From: Candidatus Bathyarchaeota archaeon
Lineage (GTDB): Archaea; Thermoproteota; Bathyarchaeia; Bathyarchaeales; UBA233
Direction: 5' to 3'
Length of the DNA stretch: 11,833 nt
Assembly (NCBI GenBank): GCA_025057795.1
Contig: JANXEP010000049.1
Coordinates: 1-11,833, forward strand
Shown here one piece after another: positions 1-7,136 of the stretch. The position numbers and the translations under genes are program-made. The notes under the pieces are model-generated. The model was not told the DNA's origin. It saw only the letters and a program-made list of their open reading frames with translations, and ran no database searches. Each line of letters starts with the position of its first letter. Position 1 is the first letter of the stretch.

Positions 1-2088
1 GAAGGCTCTGCCCAAACCCATGTAGGCTCCGCCATACTGCTGACCATTAATAGCATCTGGATTAACAGCCCTGCCCACATCATTAACGCACACAACATTT
101 GTGATGTCAACCTCGCCGGTTTCAGGATCAACCTCAACCTCAACAAAGTAGGCTTGCCTAACCATAACGGGCGCTTCTTTTGGCGGGGTCATAAGGCGGG
201 AGTCAGCCCAAGTGTTTATGTTGCATAAAGCGGCAACTTTCGACACTGGAACTCTATTCGAGCGATTAGCCTTTTCAAAAATTGTGCTGTCTTGAATGTC
301 TAGCTCTTCTGGTTTTTTGCCCCTAAACTCGTCTATGAGCTGCGCGGCATATTCAAGGATCATTCTTTTCGCCTGTCTGGCAGCCTTAACCAGTGGAATA
401 AGATTTGATATCATGCCCGTGGAGCCTCCCATGCGGAACAAAACATAACCTTTGTCAATGAAGGGCCTATGCATAACATCTTCATACCGCATTCCCATTT
501 CGTCCGCTACCACTTGACAGTAGGTTGTGTCTGAAGCAACGCCTCCTTCACTGCGCCATCCATAAATTGAAACAGTTCCATCCGAATTCACCCTTATACC
601 AGCAGAAACAGGTGTCTGAGTGAAAATTGGAATACCCACCCTTGAGCCGGGACTGTGGGACCACTGCTCCATGGCTGTGAACCCTATTCCATGGTATTTT
701 CCGTTGGGCAGCCTCCTGGCTCCCGGCGGATGCCACTTGGCTTCCCAGCCAATCGCCTTCTTGCCCACCTCAACAACCTCTTTTAAGCTCCACCGGGACA
801 CGTCAAACCCCTGCTCCTTTGCAATGTTTTCCATAATCCATTCCATGCTGTGTCCGTGCCAACCGTCATTTTTTAGAGCTACTTCTGTCGGATCCATGCC
901 CAACTCCGCCGCCACACGATTAATAACCATGGTGACGACAGTGCATGCGGGGGCGCCATGCTTATAGCAAATGGTAGGGCTTCTGTTAACCAGCGGGTAA
1001 ACGCTGTGCATGGAAACGTTTGGAATTTTGGTGCTCTCTAAAAGTTTGCTGATGGGATCCAGCATAAACCTTCCAAAGCCCCGGCATGCGTAAATCGTGT
1101 CAACCTTAACCGCTGTGATTGTTCCGTCGTTTTTAAACCCAACCTTAAACTTGTAGGTTCCAAGATGGTGTTCTGCACCGCGGAAATTTGCATAATCGTC
1201 TAAATATTTGACGGGTCTGCCAACCCTTTTAGCCAGTAAAGCGGCCATAGCCTCTATTGCGCCTTGAATAAGCCATGACTGGCCGCCGAAATGCGCCCCC
1301 CTAAAGGGCGCATAAACCTCAACGCTGCTTTCGGGAAGACCTAAATCCCTCGCTAGGCGCCATCTAACCTGCCCATAAGCATCCTGGTTGTTAGTCCACA
1401 CTTCTAGATAGTCTCCCTGCCATCTCGCAACTGCGGCGCTTGCTTCAACGCCAGCCCAAACGTCCTCCTCGCTTTTGCGGACAGTAAACTCAATCACTCT
1501 GTCTGCTTCTTCAAAGCCCTTATCAACATCGCCAAAATCATAGCTGACACTTTCAAGTTCAATGTTTCCCCTAACAACTGGAGAAAACTTCTCGTATCCC
1601 GGCCAAACAGGCGCAATTTTATCGTATTCATCCCAGTCTAGATTAAACGGCAACTCCTCCCACTCTACGCTCTCGCTTATAAGTTTCAAGGCTTCATCGC
1701 AAGCCTCTTCGCTTTCAGCAACCACAATCACGCCAACGGGCTGTCCGTGGAAATAAACTCTGTCCGAAAGCCACGGCAAAAATATTGGACATATGGCGTC
1801 GTAAGGCGCCCATTTTGGCCATTTATCCCTGAATTCCGGATCATCCCACTTTAAAATGGCAATTATTCCGGGCAGCTTCTCAGCCTTTTCAACATCCAAT
1901 CTTTTGATCCTTGCATTGGCATATGGCGAATTGAGGTGTTTTGCGTAAACCATTCCGGGCAGGGATATATCCCTACAATAAACAGCCTTTCCAGAAGCTT
2001 TCTCCCTAGCATCCTTCCTCACTATTCCCCTTCTGCCAACATACTTGGCGTTTTCAGGAAGTCTCCAAAGCCACCATTTCTCCTCCAT
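1..2088 (-). CDS. Xanthine dehydrogenase/CO dehydrogenase-family molybdopterin-binding large subunit (C-terminus beyond window edge)
   Basis: Open through base 1 with no stop: 696 residues are visible and roughly 100 C-terminal ones are missing, judged from family lengths of about 770-810. The N-terminal hammerhead domain (about residues 30-150) shows ASGKAVYCRDISLPGMVYA and a typical VYFHGQPVGVIVV strand. The cofactor-binding domain follows, with FRGAHFGGQ (about 262-270) where the family has GGGFGGK. Family-type LGMDPTEVALKN is near residue 400 and NDVGRAVNPDAINGQQYGG near 670-687. The catalytic Glu (GVGE-type motif) would lie off the window. Three starts are in frame (2121, 2097, 2088). 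GGAGGT at 2103-2098 sits 9 bases before 2088 but directly abuts 2097, so 2088 is preferred. It is third in the operon, 38 bases after the second CoA-transferase. Partner FAD and [2Fe-2S] subunits are not in view. The enzyme presumably hydroxylates, dehydrogenates or reduces a carbon substrate, perhaps a CoA ester as in 4-hydroxybenzoyl-CoA reductase. The substrate cannot be read from the sequence, and several cofactor loops are atypical. Confidence 0.92.
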   Translation of the reverse strand, partial: MEEKWWLWRLPENAKYVGRRGIVRKDAREKASGKAVYCRDISLPGMVYAKHLNSPYANARIKRLDVEKAEKLPGIIAILKWDDPEFRDKWPKWAPYDAICPIFLPWLSDRVYFHGQPVGVIVVAESEEACDEALKLISESVEWEELPFNLDWDEYDKIAPVWPGYEKFSPVVRGNIELESVSYDFGDVDKGFEEADRVIEFTVRKSEEDVWAGVEASAAVARWQGDYLEVWTNNQDAYGQVRWRLARDLGLPESSVEVYAPFRGAHFGGQSWLIQGAIEAMAALLAKRVGRPVKYLDDYANFRGAEHHLGTYKFKVGFKNDGTITAVKVDTIYACRGFGRFMLDPISKLLESTKIPNVSMHSVYPLVNRSPTICYKHGAPACTVVTMVINRVAAELGMDPTEVALKNDGWHGHSMEWIMENIAKEQGFDVSRWSLKEVVEVGKKAIGWEAKWHPPGARRLPNGKYHGIGFTAMEQWSHSPGSRVGIPIFTQTPVSAGIRVNSDGTVSIYGWRSEGGVASDTTYCQVVADEMGMRYEDVMHRPFIDKGYVLFRMGGSTGMISNLIPLVKAARQAKRMILEYAAQLIDEFRGKKPEELDIQDSTIFEKANRSNRVPVSKVAALCNINTWADSRLMTPPKEAPVMVRQAYFVEVEVDPETGEVDITNVVCVNDVGRAVNPDAINGQQYGGAYMGLGRAF

Positions 2089-2097
2089 TAGACTCAT

Positions 2098-2103
2098 ACC
2101 TCC
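2098..2103 (-). promoter_or_regulatory. Shine-Dalgarno GGAGGT that decides the start of the molybdenum subunit
   Basis: On the minus strand GGAGGT is followed immediately by ATG (2097) and, 9 bases later, by a second in-frame ATG (2088). The normal archaeal spacing of about 5-10 bases favours 2088. A third in-frame ATG at 2121, 5 bases past the stop of the preceding gene, has only a weak GGGAG upstream. Confidence 0.6.
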
Positions 2104-2126
2104 AAGTCTAGCAGTTTTCATTCATT

Positions 2127-3509
2127 TCAAATTACTCCCTTTTCTTTAAGCTCCTTCAACTTTTTCGGACCAAAGCTAAGATATTTCGAGTATATGTATT
2201 GATTATCATAGCCTACAGGTCTGCAAACCCACTTTACCCGCGGAGGCGTCTCAGTCATTAGGGGTGCTTGTCTCGCTATGACAACTTCACCGTATGCGGG
2301 GTCCCTTATTCGTTGAAAAACACCCCTTATCCACCAATTATCCTGCTCAAGCACCTCTAGCGGGTCTTGTACTGGTCCAATTGCGAAGGTTCTTGGAGCT
2401 AATCTTCCAGATTTAGCATACTCCACAGATTTCCTAAGAAGCTCCTCAAAAGTGTATTTTCTTGTTTCCTTTTCAACTTCCTGTACCATTTTTTGCTGGA
2501 CATCCCAAGGAATCAGTTGGGATATCTCTTTGTACACGGACGGCCCCCACTCATCCCATTTTCCCATGGCGTCTGCAAAAGCATACCACATATCAATACT
2601 TATAGCCCCTAGAAACACCGGACGGTCTTTGCAGTTAAAGAAACCGTAAAGCCATATGGTGTAGTCTAACCTTCCGGTTCGCGGGTGAACTTCACCATAC
2701 TCTTCCCACAGCGATATCAAATGTCCTATATCAAGCCTGTGATACGCCTCGGCTGTCGAACAGTCAAGCATCTGCCCTTTACCAGTTAATTTTCTATAGA
2801 GTAATGCGCAAAGTATGGCTCCGGCGGTAAATGCTCCAGCAGTATACCATGCCATCCAATTCCCCGTTTTTGTTGGAGCTGCCCACGGCTGTTCTTCGGA
2901 GGGTTTGCTCGGGTCAAAGGGCTCGCCATTTACTGAAAGAATTCCCGAATATGCTTGGGCTGTAACGTCGTAGTCTGGCATGTTGCTTTTCGATTTAGGG
3001 CCAAACTGCCCATAGGCTGTTATCGCCGCATATATTAGGCGTGGATTTACCTCCTTAAGATCCCTATAGCCTATGCCCCAGTTGTCCATAGTTCCAGGCT
3101 TGAAGGTTTCTATAATCACGTCAGCTTTTGCAGCCAGGTCCTTGAATATTTCGCGGCCTTCTTGCGTTTCCAAGTTCAACGTTATATGGTACTTGTTTCT
3201 GCCTTCGTTAAGATAGGCCAAACCGGTATCCTTGTGCGTGAAACCGTACGGCGTCCAAAGTCTGGCTATGTCGCCTGATGGCGGTTCAATTCTGATCACT
3301 TCAGCACCCCACTCGGCAAGAATTGACGAGCAAAATATGCCTGCAAAGTTTTTATAGCTGAGGTCAAGCACCAGTATGTCATCTAAAGCTTCGGGTTTTG
3401 TACCTGCTTTAGCCGGATCATCCCGTTCTCTTATCCAATCCTCCCAACGTTCATCGTACTTTTTCTCCAAAACCTCTTTGATCTTCTTCTCTAAGGTTTC
3501 ATCATCCAT
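2127..3509 (-). CDS. Class III (CaiB/BaiF family) CoA-transferase, second of a tandem pair
   Basis: A 460-residue family III CoA-transferase that moves CoA between an acyl-CoA donor and a carboxylic acid, probably in the cytoplasm. Visible hallmarks are an N-terminal Rossmann-like VLDLSYKNFAG / LAEWGAEVIRIEPPSGD (about 47-80), the NEGRNKYHITLNLETQEGR stretch (101-119), an ADVIIETFKPG loop (129-139) and MPDYDVTAQAYSG (177-189). In the last of these D181 aligns with the catalytic Asp that forms the aspartyl-CoA anhydride in formyl-CoA transferase. A highly charged extension of about 42 residues precedes the core and is longer than in its neighbour. The frame stays open 29 codons upstream to an ATG at 3596, but that would overlap the upstream gene by 95 bases. 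The ATG at 3509 has GGTGG 5 bases upstream and overlaps the preceding stop by only 8 bases (ATGGATGA), implying translational coupling. Both paralogues end their core with CRPVG-DN. Substrate unknown. Confidence 0.94.
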   Translation of the reverse strand: MDDETLEKKIKEVLEKKYDERWEDWIRERDDPAKAGTKPEALDDILVLDLSYKNFAGIFCSSILAEWGAEVIRIEPPSGDIARLWTPYGFTHKDTGLAYLNEGRNKYHITLNLETQEGREIFKDLAAKADVIIETFKPGTMDNWGIGYRDLKEVNPRLIYAAITAYGQFGPKSKSNMPDYDVTAQAYSGILSVNGEPFDPSKPSEEQPWAAPTKTGNWMAWYTAGAFTAGAILCALLYRKLTGKGQMLDCSTAEAYHRLDIGHLISLWEEYGEVHPRTGRLDYTIWLYGFFNCKDRPVFLGAISIDMWYAFADAMGKWDEWGPSVYKEISQLIPWDVQQKMVQEVEKETRKYTFEELLRKSVEYAKSGRLAPRTFAIGPVQDPLEVLEQDNWWIRGVFQRIRDPAYGEVVIARQAPLMTETPPRVKWVCRPVGYDNQYIYSKYLSFGPKKLKELKEKGVI

Positions 3510-4872
3510 AAGTTCCACCTTCCATGTTATGTGCAAGCCACTCGGCCTCAGGATGTTGCTTGAGAGTAGGCGTTGGCCTCTGTCCCGGCACCTCAACCCA
3601 TTTGCCTAAGGCTTTAACTTCATAGAGCCTCTTTATTTCATCCATGCTCATGCCAAGCACCGTGGTTAATATAAACTCGTTGTCCAAGCCTACAGGTCTG
3701 CATCCCCATCTAAGCGGGGGCGGAGGGGTCTCAGACATTTTAACCGGATAGGTGGAGTCTCTGTGGATTCCGATCTCGCAGCTATCCATGTCCCATAAGT
3801 GTCCCCTTTCAAGCCAGTGTTCGTCGTTATAGAACTCCTTAACTGTTCTCGCCGGTTCAGCTGCGAAACCGTATTTTTCAGCAAGTTCCACTATACGGCT
3901 TGTTTTCTGTTTTTCGCACCAACTTGCAATAATACTGTAAAGCTCCTTTTGATTTTCCTCTTTAAGTCTGCTTAAGTAGTCTTTGAATTTTGGATTTTCA
4001 GCCATTTCAGGCATGCCCATAGCAGCGCAAAGTCCTCTAAACTCATCTGGAGCCGGCGCCGCTATGGCAACATAACCATCAACCGCCTTGAAAACTCCCA
4101 TAGGAACGACAGCTGCGTCCACATTTCCAGTGGTCTCTCTGTTTTTACCCGTGAAATGCACCCAAAGCCAAGTCCAATCCAGCATTCTTAACATGGTTTC
4201 CACCTGAGAAAGCTCGATGAATTGTCCCCTGCCTGTTTTTTCCCGATGATATAAAGCGGCTAATGTGGCTATCCAGCCTATCAAAGAGCCTAGGATATCA
4301 GCTATATATAAATAGTTTTTGAGGGGCGGTCTACCTTGAAATCTGGTGATGGACGCTAAACCGCTTGCTGCTTGACCTACACCATCAAACGACGGCCTAT
4401 TTTCCTCAGCCCACGGACCCCATTGGCCATAACCGTTAAGTGCTATGTATATTATTCGCGGATTAATTTCTCTTATCTGTCTATATCCCACTCCAAACCT
4501 CCTTTCCATGACTCCTGGTCTAAGATTATCAACAACAATGTCTGACTTAGCCGCCAACTTCAGGAAAACTTCGCGCCCCTCCTTGACATGTAAGTCTAAA
4601 CCTAGGCTGTACTTGTTTCTGGCCATATGTACAAAAGACGCTGAACTGTCTCTCCACCATTTCCCTCCAATCGGGGTTCTCCTCATGTTATCCCCCTCTT
4701 CTGGGACCTCTACTTTTATGACCTGGGCACCCATGTCAGCGTAAAGCATGGAAACCCCTGGGCCAAGTATGTAGGTGGCTACCTCAAGCACCCTTATGCC
4801 GTGCAATGGACCCTTACTTCTGCGCATCTTGTCTAGATAATTCTCGAAAAAACTTTGAGAGCCACGTTCCAT
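3502..4872 (-). CDS. Class III (CaiB/BaiF family) CoA-transferase, first gene of the operon
   Basis: A 456-residue family III CoA-transferase, paralogous to the next gene. The core starts near residue 23 with LHGIRVLEVATYILGPGVSM, then YADMGAQVIKVEVPEEGD (44-61), ARNKYSLGLDLHVKEGR (84-100), SDIVVDNLRPGVM (110-122) and RPSFDGVGQAASG (159-171). D163 is the expected catalytic aspartate. After the shared CRPVGLDN motif it carries a tail of about 55 residues, of which roughly the last 30 have no counterpart in the paralogue. The start at 4872 has GGGTG 7 bases upstream (4884-4880), and the upstream DNA carries a TATA-like sequence and an inverted repeat. Class III enzymes act on substrates such as oxalate, carnitine, benzylsuccinate and bile acids. 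The adjacent second paralogue and a molybdenum hydroxylase suggest activation of a carboxylate for catabolism, but the acid is not deducible. Confidence 0.95.
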   Translation of the reverse strand: MERGSQSFFENYLDKMRRSKGPLHGIRVLEVATYILGPGVSMLYADMGAQVIKVEVPEEGDNMRRTPIGGKWWRDSSASFVHMARNKYSLGLDLHVKEGREVFLKLAAKSDIVVDNLRPGVMERRFGVGYRQIREINPRIIYIALNGYGQWGPWAEENRPSFDGVGQAASGLASITRFQGRPPLKNYLYIADILGSLIGWIATLAALYHREKTGRGQFIELSQVETMLRMLDWTWLWVHFTGKNRETTGNVDAAVVPMGVFKAVDGYVAIAAPAPDEFRGLCAAMGMPEMAENPKFKDYLSRLKEENQKELYSIIASWCEKQKTSRIVELAEKYGFAAEPARTVKEFYNDEHWLERGHLWDMDSCEIGIHRDSTYPVKMSETPPPPLRWGCRPVGLDNEFILTTVLGMSMDEIKRLYEVKALGKWVEVPGQRPTPTLKQHPEAEWLAHNMEGGTYG

Positions 4873-4890
4873 AATCTGTCACCCTTTATG

Positions 4891-4946
4891 AAGCTTGAAT
4901 TGAGTATACAAGCTTATTATTATTAAGTTTATACAGTCGCAAGCTT
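4891..4946. repeat. CAAGCTT-type repeats: an inverted pair plus a third copy upstream of the CoA-transferase operon
   Basis: AAGCTTG (4891-4897) and CAAGCTT (4909-4915) form a 7-base inverted repeat with an 11-base spacer. Another CAAGCTT lies at 4940-4946, 31 bases from the previous copy and on the same strand. The palindromic pair straddles the predicted transcript start of the minus-strand operon, where an archaeal repressor would bind; the third copy is just upstream of the TATA-like element. This is an operator candidate only; no regulator gene is visible nearby. Confidence 0.35.
4918..4936 (-). promoter_or_regulatory. Probable TATA region of the CoA-transferase operon
   Basis: Read on the minus strand this is CTGTATAAACTTAATAATA. 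TGTATAAAC at 4935-4927 would place transcript initiation near 4905, about 33 bases before the first CoA-transferase start. The surrounding AT-rich run makes the exact box uncertain. Confidence 0.35.
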
Positions 4947-5032
4947 CAGTCAAGCCCATTAATTAAAGGCATAATTTGCCTGAACTTTTTAATAATCCTC
5001 CATCCGCCCATCAAAAAAGAAATACATGTGGA

Positions 5033-5040
5033 TTATATAT
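5033..5040 (+). promoter_or_regulatory. TATA box of the tRNA-Arg gene
   Basis: TTATATAT is centred about 26 bases upstream of the mature tRNA 5' end, the standard archaeal TBP-site distance for a tRNA transcript with little or no leader. Confidence 0.6.
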
Positions 5041-5062
5041 GTGAATGTTGAAGAGAAAACTT

Positions 5063-5141
5063 GGGCCCGTAGTCTAGAATGGATTAGGACGCTGGCCTGC
5101 GGAGCCGGAGATCCTGGGTTCAAATCCCAGCGGGCCCGCCA
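5063..5141 (+). tRNA. tRNA-Arg, anticodon GCG, with encoded CCA
   Basis: A full cloverleaf can be folded. The acceptor stem is GGGCCCG (5063-5069) with CGGGCCC (5131-5137), discriminator G at 5138 and CCA encoded at 5139-5141. The D stem is GTCT/GGAC. The anticodon stem CTGGC/GCCGG carries the loop CTGCGGA, giving anticodon GCG (5099-5101), which reads CGC/CGU arginine codons. The variable loop is AGATC and the T stem CTGGG/CCCAG has the loop TTCAAAT. No intron is seen. It lies between the divergent CoA-transferase operon and the metallo-beta-lactamase-fold gene, about 2 kb from argS, the gene for its own synthetase. Confidence 0.97.
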
Positions 5142-5150
5142 AAACTTTTC

Positions 5151-5168
5151 GCAATGTTCGCCCATTGC
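5151..5168 (+). terminator. Possible hairpin terminator after tRNA-Arg
   Basis: GCAATG (5151-5156) and CATTGC (5163-5168) form a 6-bp stem with a TTCGCC loop, ten bases after the encoded CCA and followed by a weak T-rich stretch (TATTGTTT). TTTT also occurs at 5146-5149. Archaeal termination relies mainly on T-tracts, so this is a modest call. Confidence 0.3.
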
Positions 5169-5255
5169 TATTGTTTCCCTGAAATGCGCGTTTAGGAAAA
5201 TCCACGGCGAAAACTTTTAGTAAGTATGATCAAAACTTAGACCTCTTCTTAAATC

Positions 5256-5260
5256 GAGGT
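5256..5260 (+). promoter_or_regulatory. Shine-Dalgarno GAGGT for the metallo-beta-lactamase-fold gene
   Basis: GAGGT lies 6 bases before the ATG at 5267 and supports that start. I see no convincing TATA box between the tRNA and this gene, so read-through from the tRNA promoter or a weak promoter is possible. Confidence 0.55.
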
Positions 5261-5266
5261 TTAACT

Positions 5267-6160
5267 ATGACCGTGCGAAAAGTTAATGACTGCCTTTTTA
5301 TGATAGATTTGAGGCCGGCTGGTATTGAGAGCTTTTCCGCTTCATATGTTTTCAGAGGTGAGAAAAACGCCATTATAGAATGCGGGCCTGCCTCTGCTGT
5401 GGAGAATTTGCTTAAGGGCTTAAAAGAACTGGAGTTATGCCCCGAAAAGGTTGATTACGTAATGGTTTCGCATGCTCATATAGACCACTGGGGAAGCGCA
5501 GGCACATTACTGAAACATTTGCCAAAAGCTAAACTTGTTGTACACCCGATGGGGCTCTCCCATTTGGCTAATCCCCAAAAACTCTGGTTACAGTCCAAGC
5601 AGGTTTTGGGCGAGGTTGCCGAAATTTTCGGGCAGCCTGCTCCGGTTCCGGTTGAACGTATGGTGCCGGCCAAAAATGGCATGATAATATGCTTGGGTAA
5701 TGGGTTTGAAATTCAAGTTATAGAGACATTGGGACATGCTCCCCATCACGTGAGTTACTATGAACGCGAATGCGGGATTCTATTCCCCGGCGAAACTGCG
5801 GGGGTTTACATTGAAAACTTAAAGGTAACCTTGCCTGCGACCCCACCGCCAATGATGCTGGACAAACTTTTTGAATCTTTGGAGAAATTGGTTAGGCTTA
5901 ACCCAAAAATGTTATGTTACACGCATTTCGGCTTAGCCCATAATGCTTCTGAAATGTTAAAGGCTTACATTAGGCAAATTAGCATTTGGGCCTCAACAAT
6001 CCGCGAGTGCCTTAAAAACGGTGAAAGCATGGATTTCATTATGGAAAAGCTTATGGAGAGAGATCCTAATTTGAAATTTGCATCCGGCTACGTGAAAACC
6101 CACCCGATAATAAGCCGTGTCTTCTCCAGCCTAATTCAAGGCTTTACAAATTCAAACTAG
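5267..6160 (+). CDS. Metallo-beta-lactamase-fold hydrolase
   Basis: A 297-residue soluble MBL-fold protein. The metal motif is SHAHIDH (68-74; H69, H71, D73, H74), followed by ETLGHAPHHVSYY (153-165) with H157 as the next ligand, LFPGETAGV (172-180) and YTHFG (218-222) with H220 as the last ligand. Thus the dinuclear metal site is nearly complete. The usual bridging Asp (the GD in glyoxalase II-type proteins) appears to be Glu here (E176). A C-terminal region of about 75 residues after the last His looks helical, as in MBL hydrolases that carry an extra C-terminal substrate lid. No signal peptide or membrane segment is seen. Members of this fold hydrolyse thioesters, lactones, phosphoesters or RNA. 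The sequence alone does not choose between them, and glyoxalase II-like thioester hydrolysis is only one possibility. It converges on the deacetylase-like gene with a 38-base gap. Confidence 0.93.
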   Translation: MTVRKVNDCLFMIDLRPAGIESFSASYVFRGEKNAIIECGPASAVENLLKGLKELELCPEKVDYVMVSHAHIDHWGSAGTLLKHLPKAKLVVHPMGLSHLANPQKLWLQSKQVLGEVAEIFGQPAPVPVERMVPAKNGMIICLGNGFEIQVIETLGHAPHHVSYYERECGILFPGETAGVYIENLKVTLPATPPPMMLDKLFESLEKLVRLNPKMLCYTHFGLAHNASEMLKAYIRQISIWASTIRECLKNGESMDFIMEKLMERDPNLKFASGYVKTHPIISRVFSSLIQGFTNSN

Positions 6161-6173
6161 CTTTTCTTTCCTT
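6161..6173 (+). terminator. Pyrimidine tract after the MBL-fold gene
   Basis: CTTTTCTTTCCTT directly follows the stop codon, in the short gap between two convergent genes. T-rich tracts without hairpins act as archaeal terminators, so this is a reasonable but weak candidate. Confidence 0.3.
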
Positions 6174-6198
6174 AAATGCTGCTGAAACTAACTATTAC

Positions 6199-7041
6199 TT
6201 AATGCTGAAAGTTTTGAAGCATAGCATCGATGGATTTTCCAACGTTCTCTCCTATATATCCCCCTTCTAAAACGAAAAAGGTTGGTTTTTCAAGAGACGC
6301 AATTATTTTCCCTATCTCGCCGTAACTTTTCTCAGTTAGCCCTAAAGAGGCTAAATCTCCTTTGAAAGCGTCAAATCCTGCTGAAACAGCTATAACTTCG
6401 AACCTCTCCACATCAACTTTGTTAAGCGCGTCTCTCAAAGTTTTTAGGTAAACCTCTTCTCCGCAGTCTGCGCTTAACGGATAGTTTAGACAGTTAGCCT
6501 CTGAATAGTATCCTGTGCCGGGGTAATGCGGGTACCTGTGTAAAGAAATGAATGTGACCTTCTCGTCTCCAAAGAATATTTCTTGGGTTCCATTACCGTG
6601 ATGGCCATCTATGTCTAGAATCAATGTAGGCTTATTGAGGTGTTTCACGGCCACCGCAATGTTGTTTATGTAACAAAAGCCTTTAGTGTATGCGCCGAGC
6701 GCCGCGCCGTATTTGCCCACATGGTGTCCCGGAGGCCTCATTAAGGAAAAGCCGTCTGTTTCTGCTGCCAAAATCGCACCGCCCGCCGCAAGCCTAGCAT
6801 ACTCATAAATGTTCTCGTATGCTGGGGTGTCAACATCCTCTACGGCTCCCCTTTTAAGCAATTGTATGTATTCAGGTTCGTGAACCCTAAGGAGGTCCTG
6901 TTCATCGGCTAGCTTTGGTTCTATGAATTCATATCCCTTCTCTTTCAAGATTTCGTATGCTCTCCTAACCCTCTCTGGACTTTCTATATGCCCATATCCG
7001 TATTCCAAGCATTTTCCAGAGAAAATAATTTTAGGCTTCAT
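6199..7041 (-). CDS. Histone deacetylase / acetylpolyamine amidohydrolase family protein
   Basis: A 280-residue zinc amidohydrolase of the HDAC superfamily, closer to class II-type sequences. Motifs in order are MRPPGHHVGK (101-110), with the catalytic His pair H106/H107; GFCYINN (121-127); DIDGHHGNGTQ (143-153), with zinc ligands D145 and H147; SLHRYPHYPGTG (166-177); SAGFDA (220-225), with zinc ligand D224; and LEGGY (258-262), with the transition-state Tyr Y262. All catalytic residues are therefore present. It is compact compared with the usual 310-380 residues. It should remove acetyl groups from lysine side chains, polyamines or small molecules; the target cannot be told from sequence. 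Deacetylation of Alba or archaeal histones, acetylpolyamines, or an AcuC-like role are all possible. No clear Shine-Dalgarno precedes the ATG. It diverges from argS across 95 bases. Confidence 0.95.
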   Translation of the reverse strand: MKPKIIFSGKCLEYGYGHIESPERVRRAYEILKEKGYEFIEPKLADEQDLLRVHEPEYIQLLKRGAVEDVDTPAYENIYEYARLAAGGAILAAETDGFSLMRPPGHHVGKYGAALGAYTKGFCYINNIAVAVKHLNKPTLILDIDGHHGNGTQEIFFGDEKVTFISLHRYPHYPGTGYYSEANCLNYPLSADCGEEVYLKTLRDALNKVDVERFEVIAVSAGFDAFKGDLASLGLTEKSYGEIGKIIASLEKPTFFVLEGGYIGENVGKSIDAMLQNFQH

Positions 7042-7082
7042 GATGGCAACCCAGCCTTTAAGCTTATTGCTATACTTAACCT

Positions 7083-7091
7083 ACATATATC
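7083..7091. promoter_or_regulatory. TATA-like element shared by divergent deacetylase and argS genes
   Basis: ACATATATC reads as a TATA element on both strands and is about 46 bases from the deacetylase ATG and 50 from the argS ATG. Either direction would give transcript starts about 25 bases away with leaders of about 20-25 bases. CAGTGTT is repeated directly at 7091-7097 and 7108-7114 on the argS side and could be a regulatory site. Confidence 0.4.
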
Positions 7092-7136
7092 AGTGTTGGC
7101 ACTTTAACAGTGTTTAGTCCCACAGGTTGACGTTTA

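Noticed and set aside
548..967. Open frames on both strands inside the molybdenum-subunit gene (548-736 minus, 620-967 plus)
   Set aside because: The uninterrupted frame from 2088 to base 1 encodes clear XDH-family sequence; these shorter frames have no recognisable domains.
3510..3596. Upstream extension of the second CoA-transferase by 29 codons to an ATG at 3596
   Set aside because: It would overlap the preceding gene by 95 bases, its sequence lacks family similarity, and the ATG at 3509 has a Shine-Dalgarno and a typical short overlap.
4967..4981. Hairpin AGGCA/TGCCT with loop TAATT followed by T5 at 4986-4990
   Set aside because: It resembles a terminator on the plus strand, but no plus-strand gene lies upstream; the 5-bp stem is short and in an AT-rich divergent intergenic region.
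5063..5141. tRNA-Arg as an attachment site of an integrated element
   Set aside because: No repeat of the tRNA 3' end was found elsewhere in the window, and there is no integrase or mobile gene beside it.
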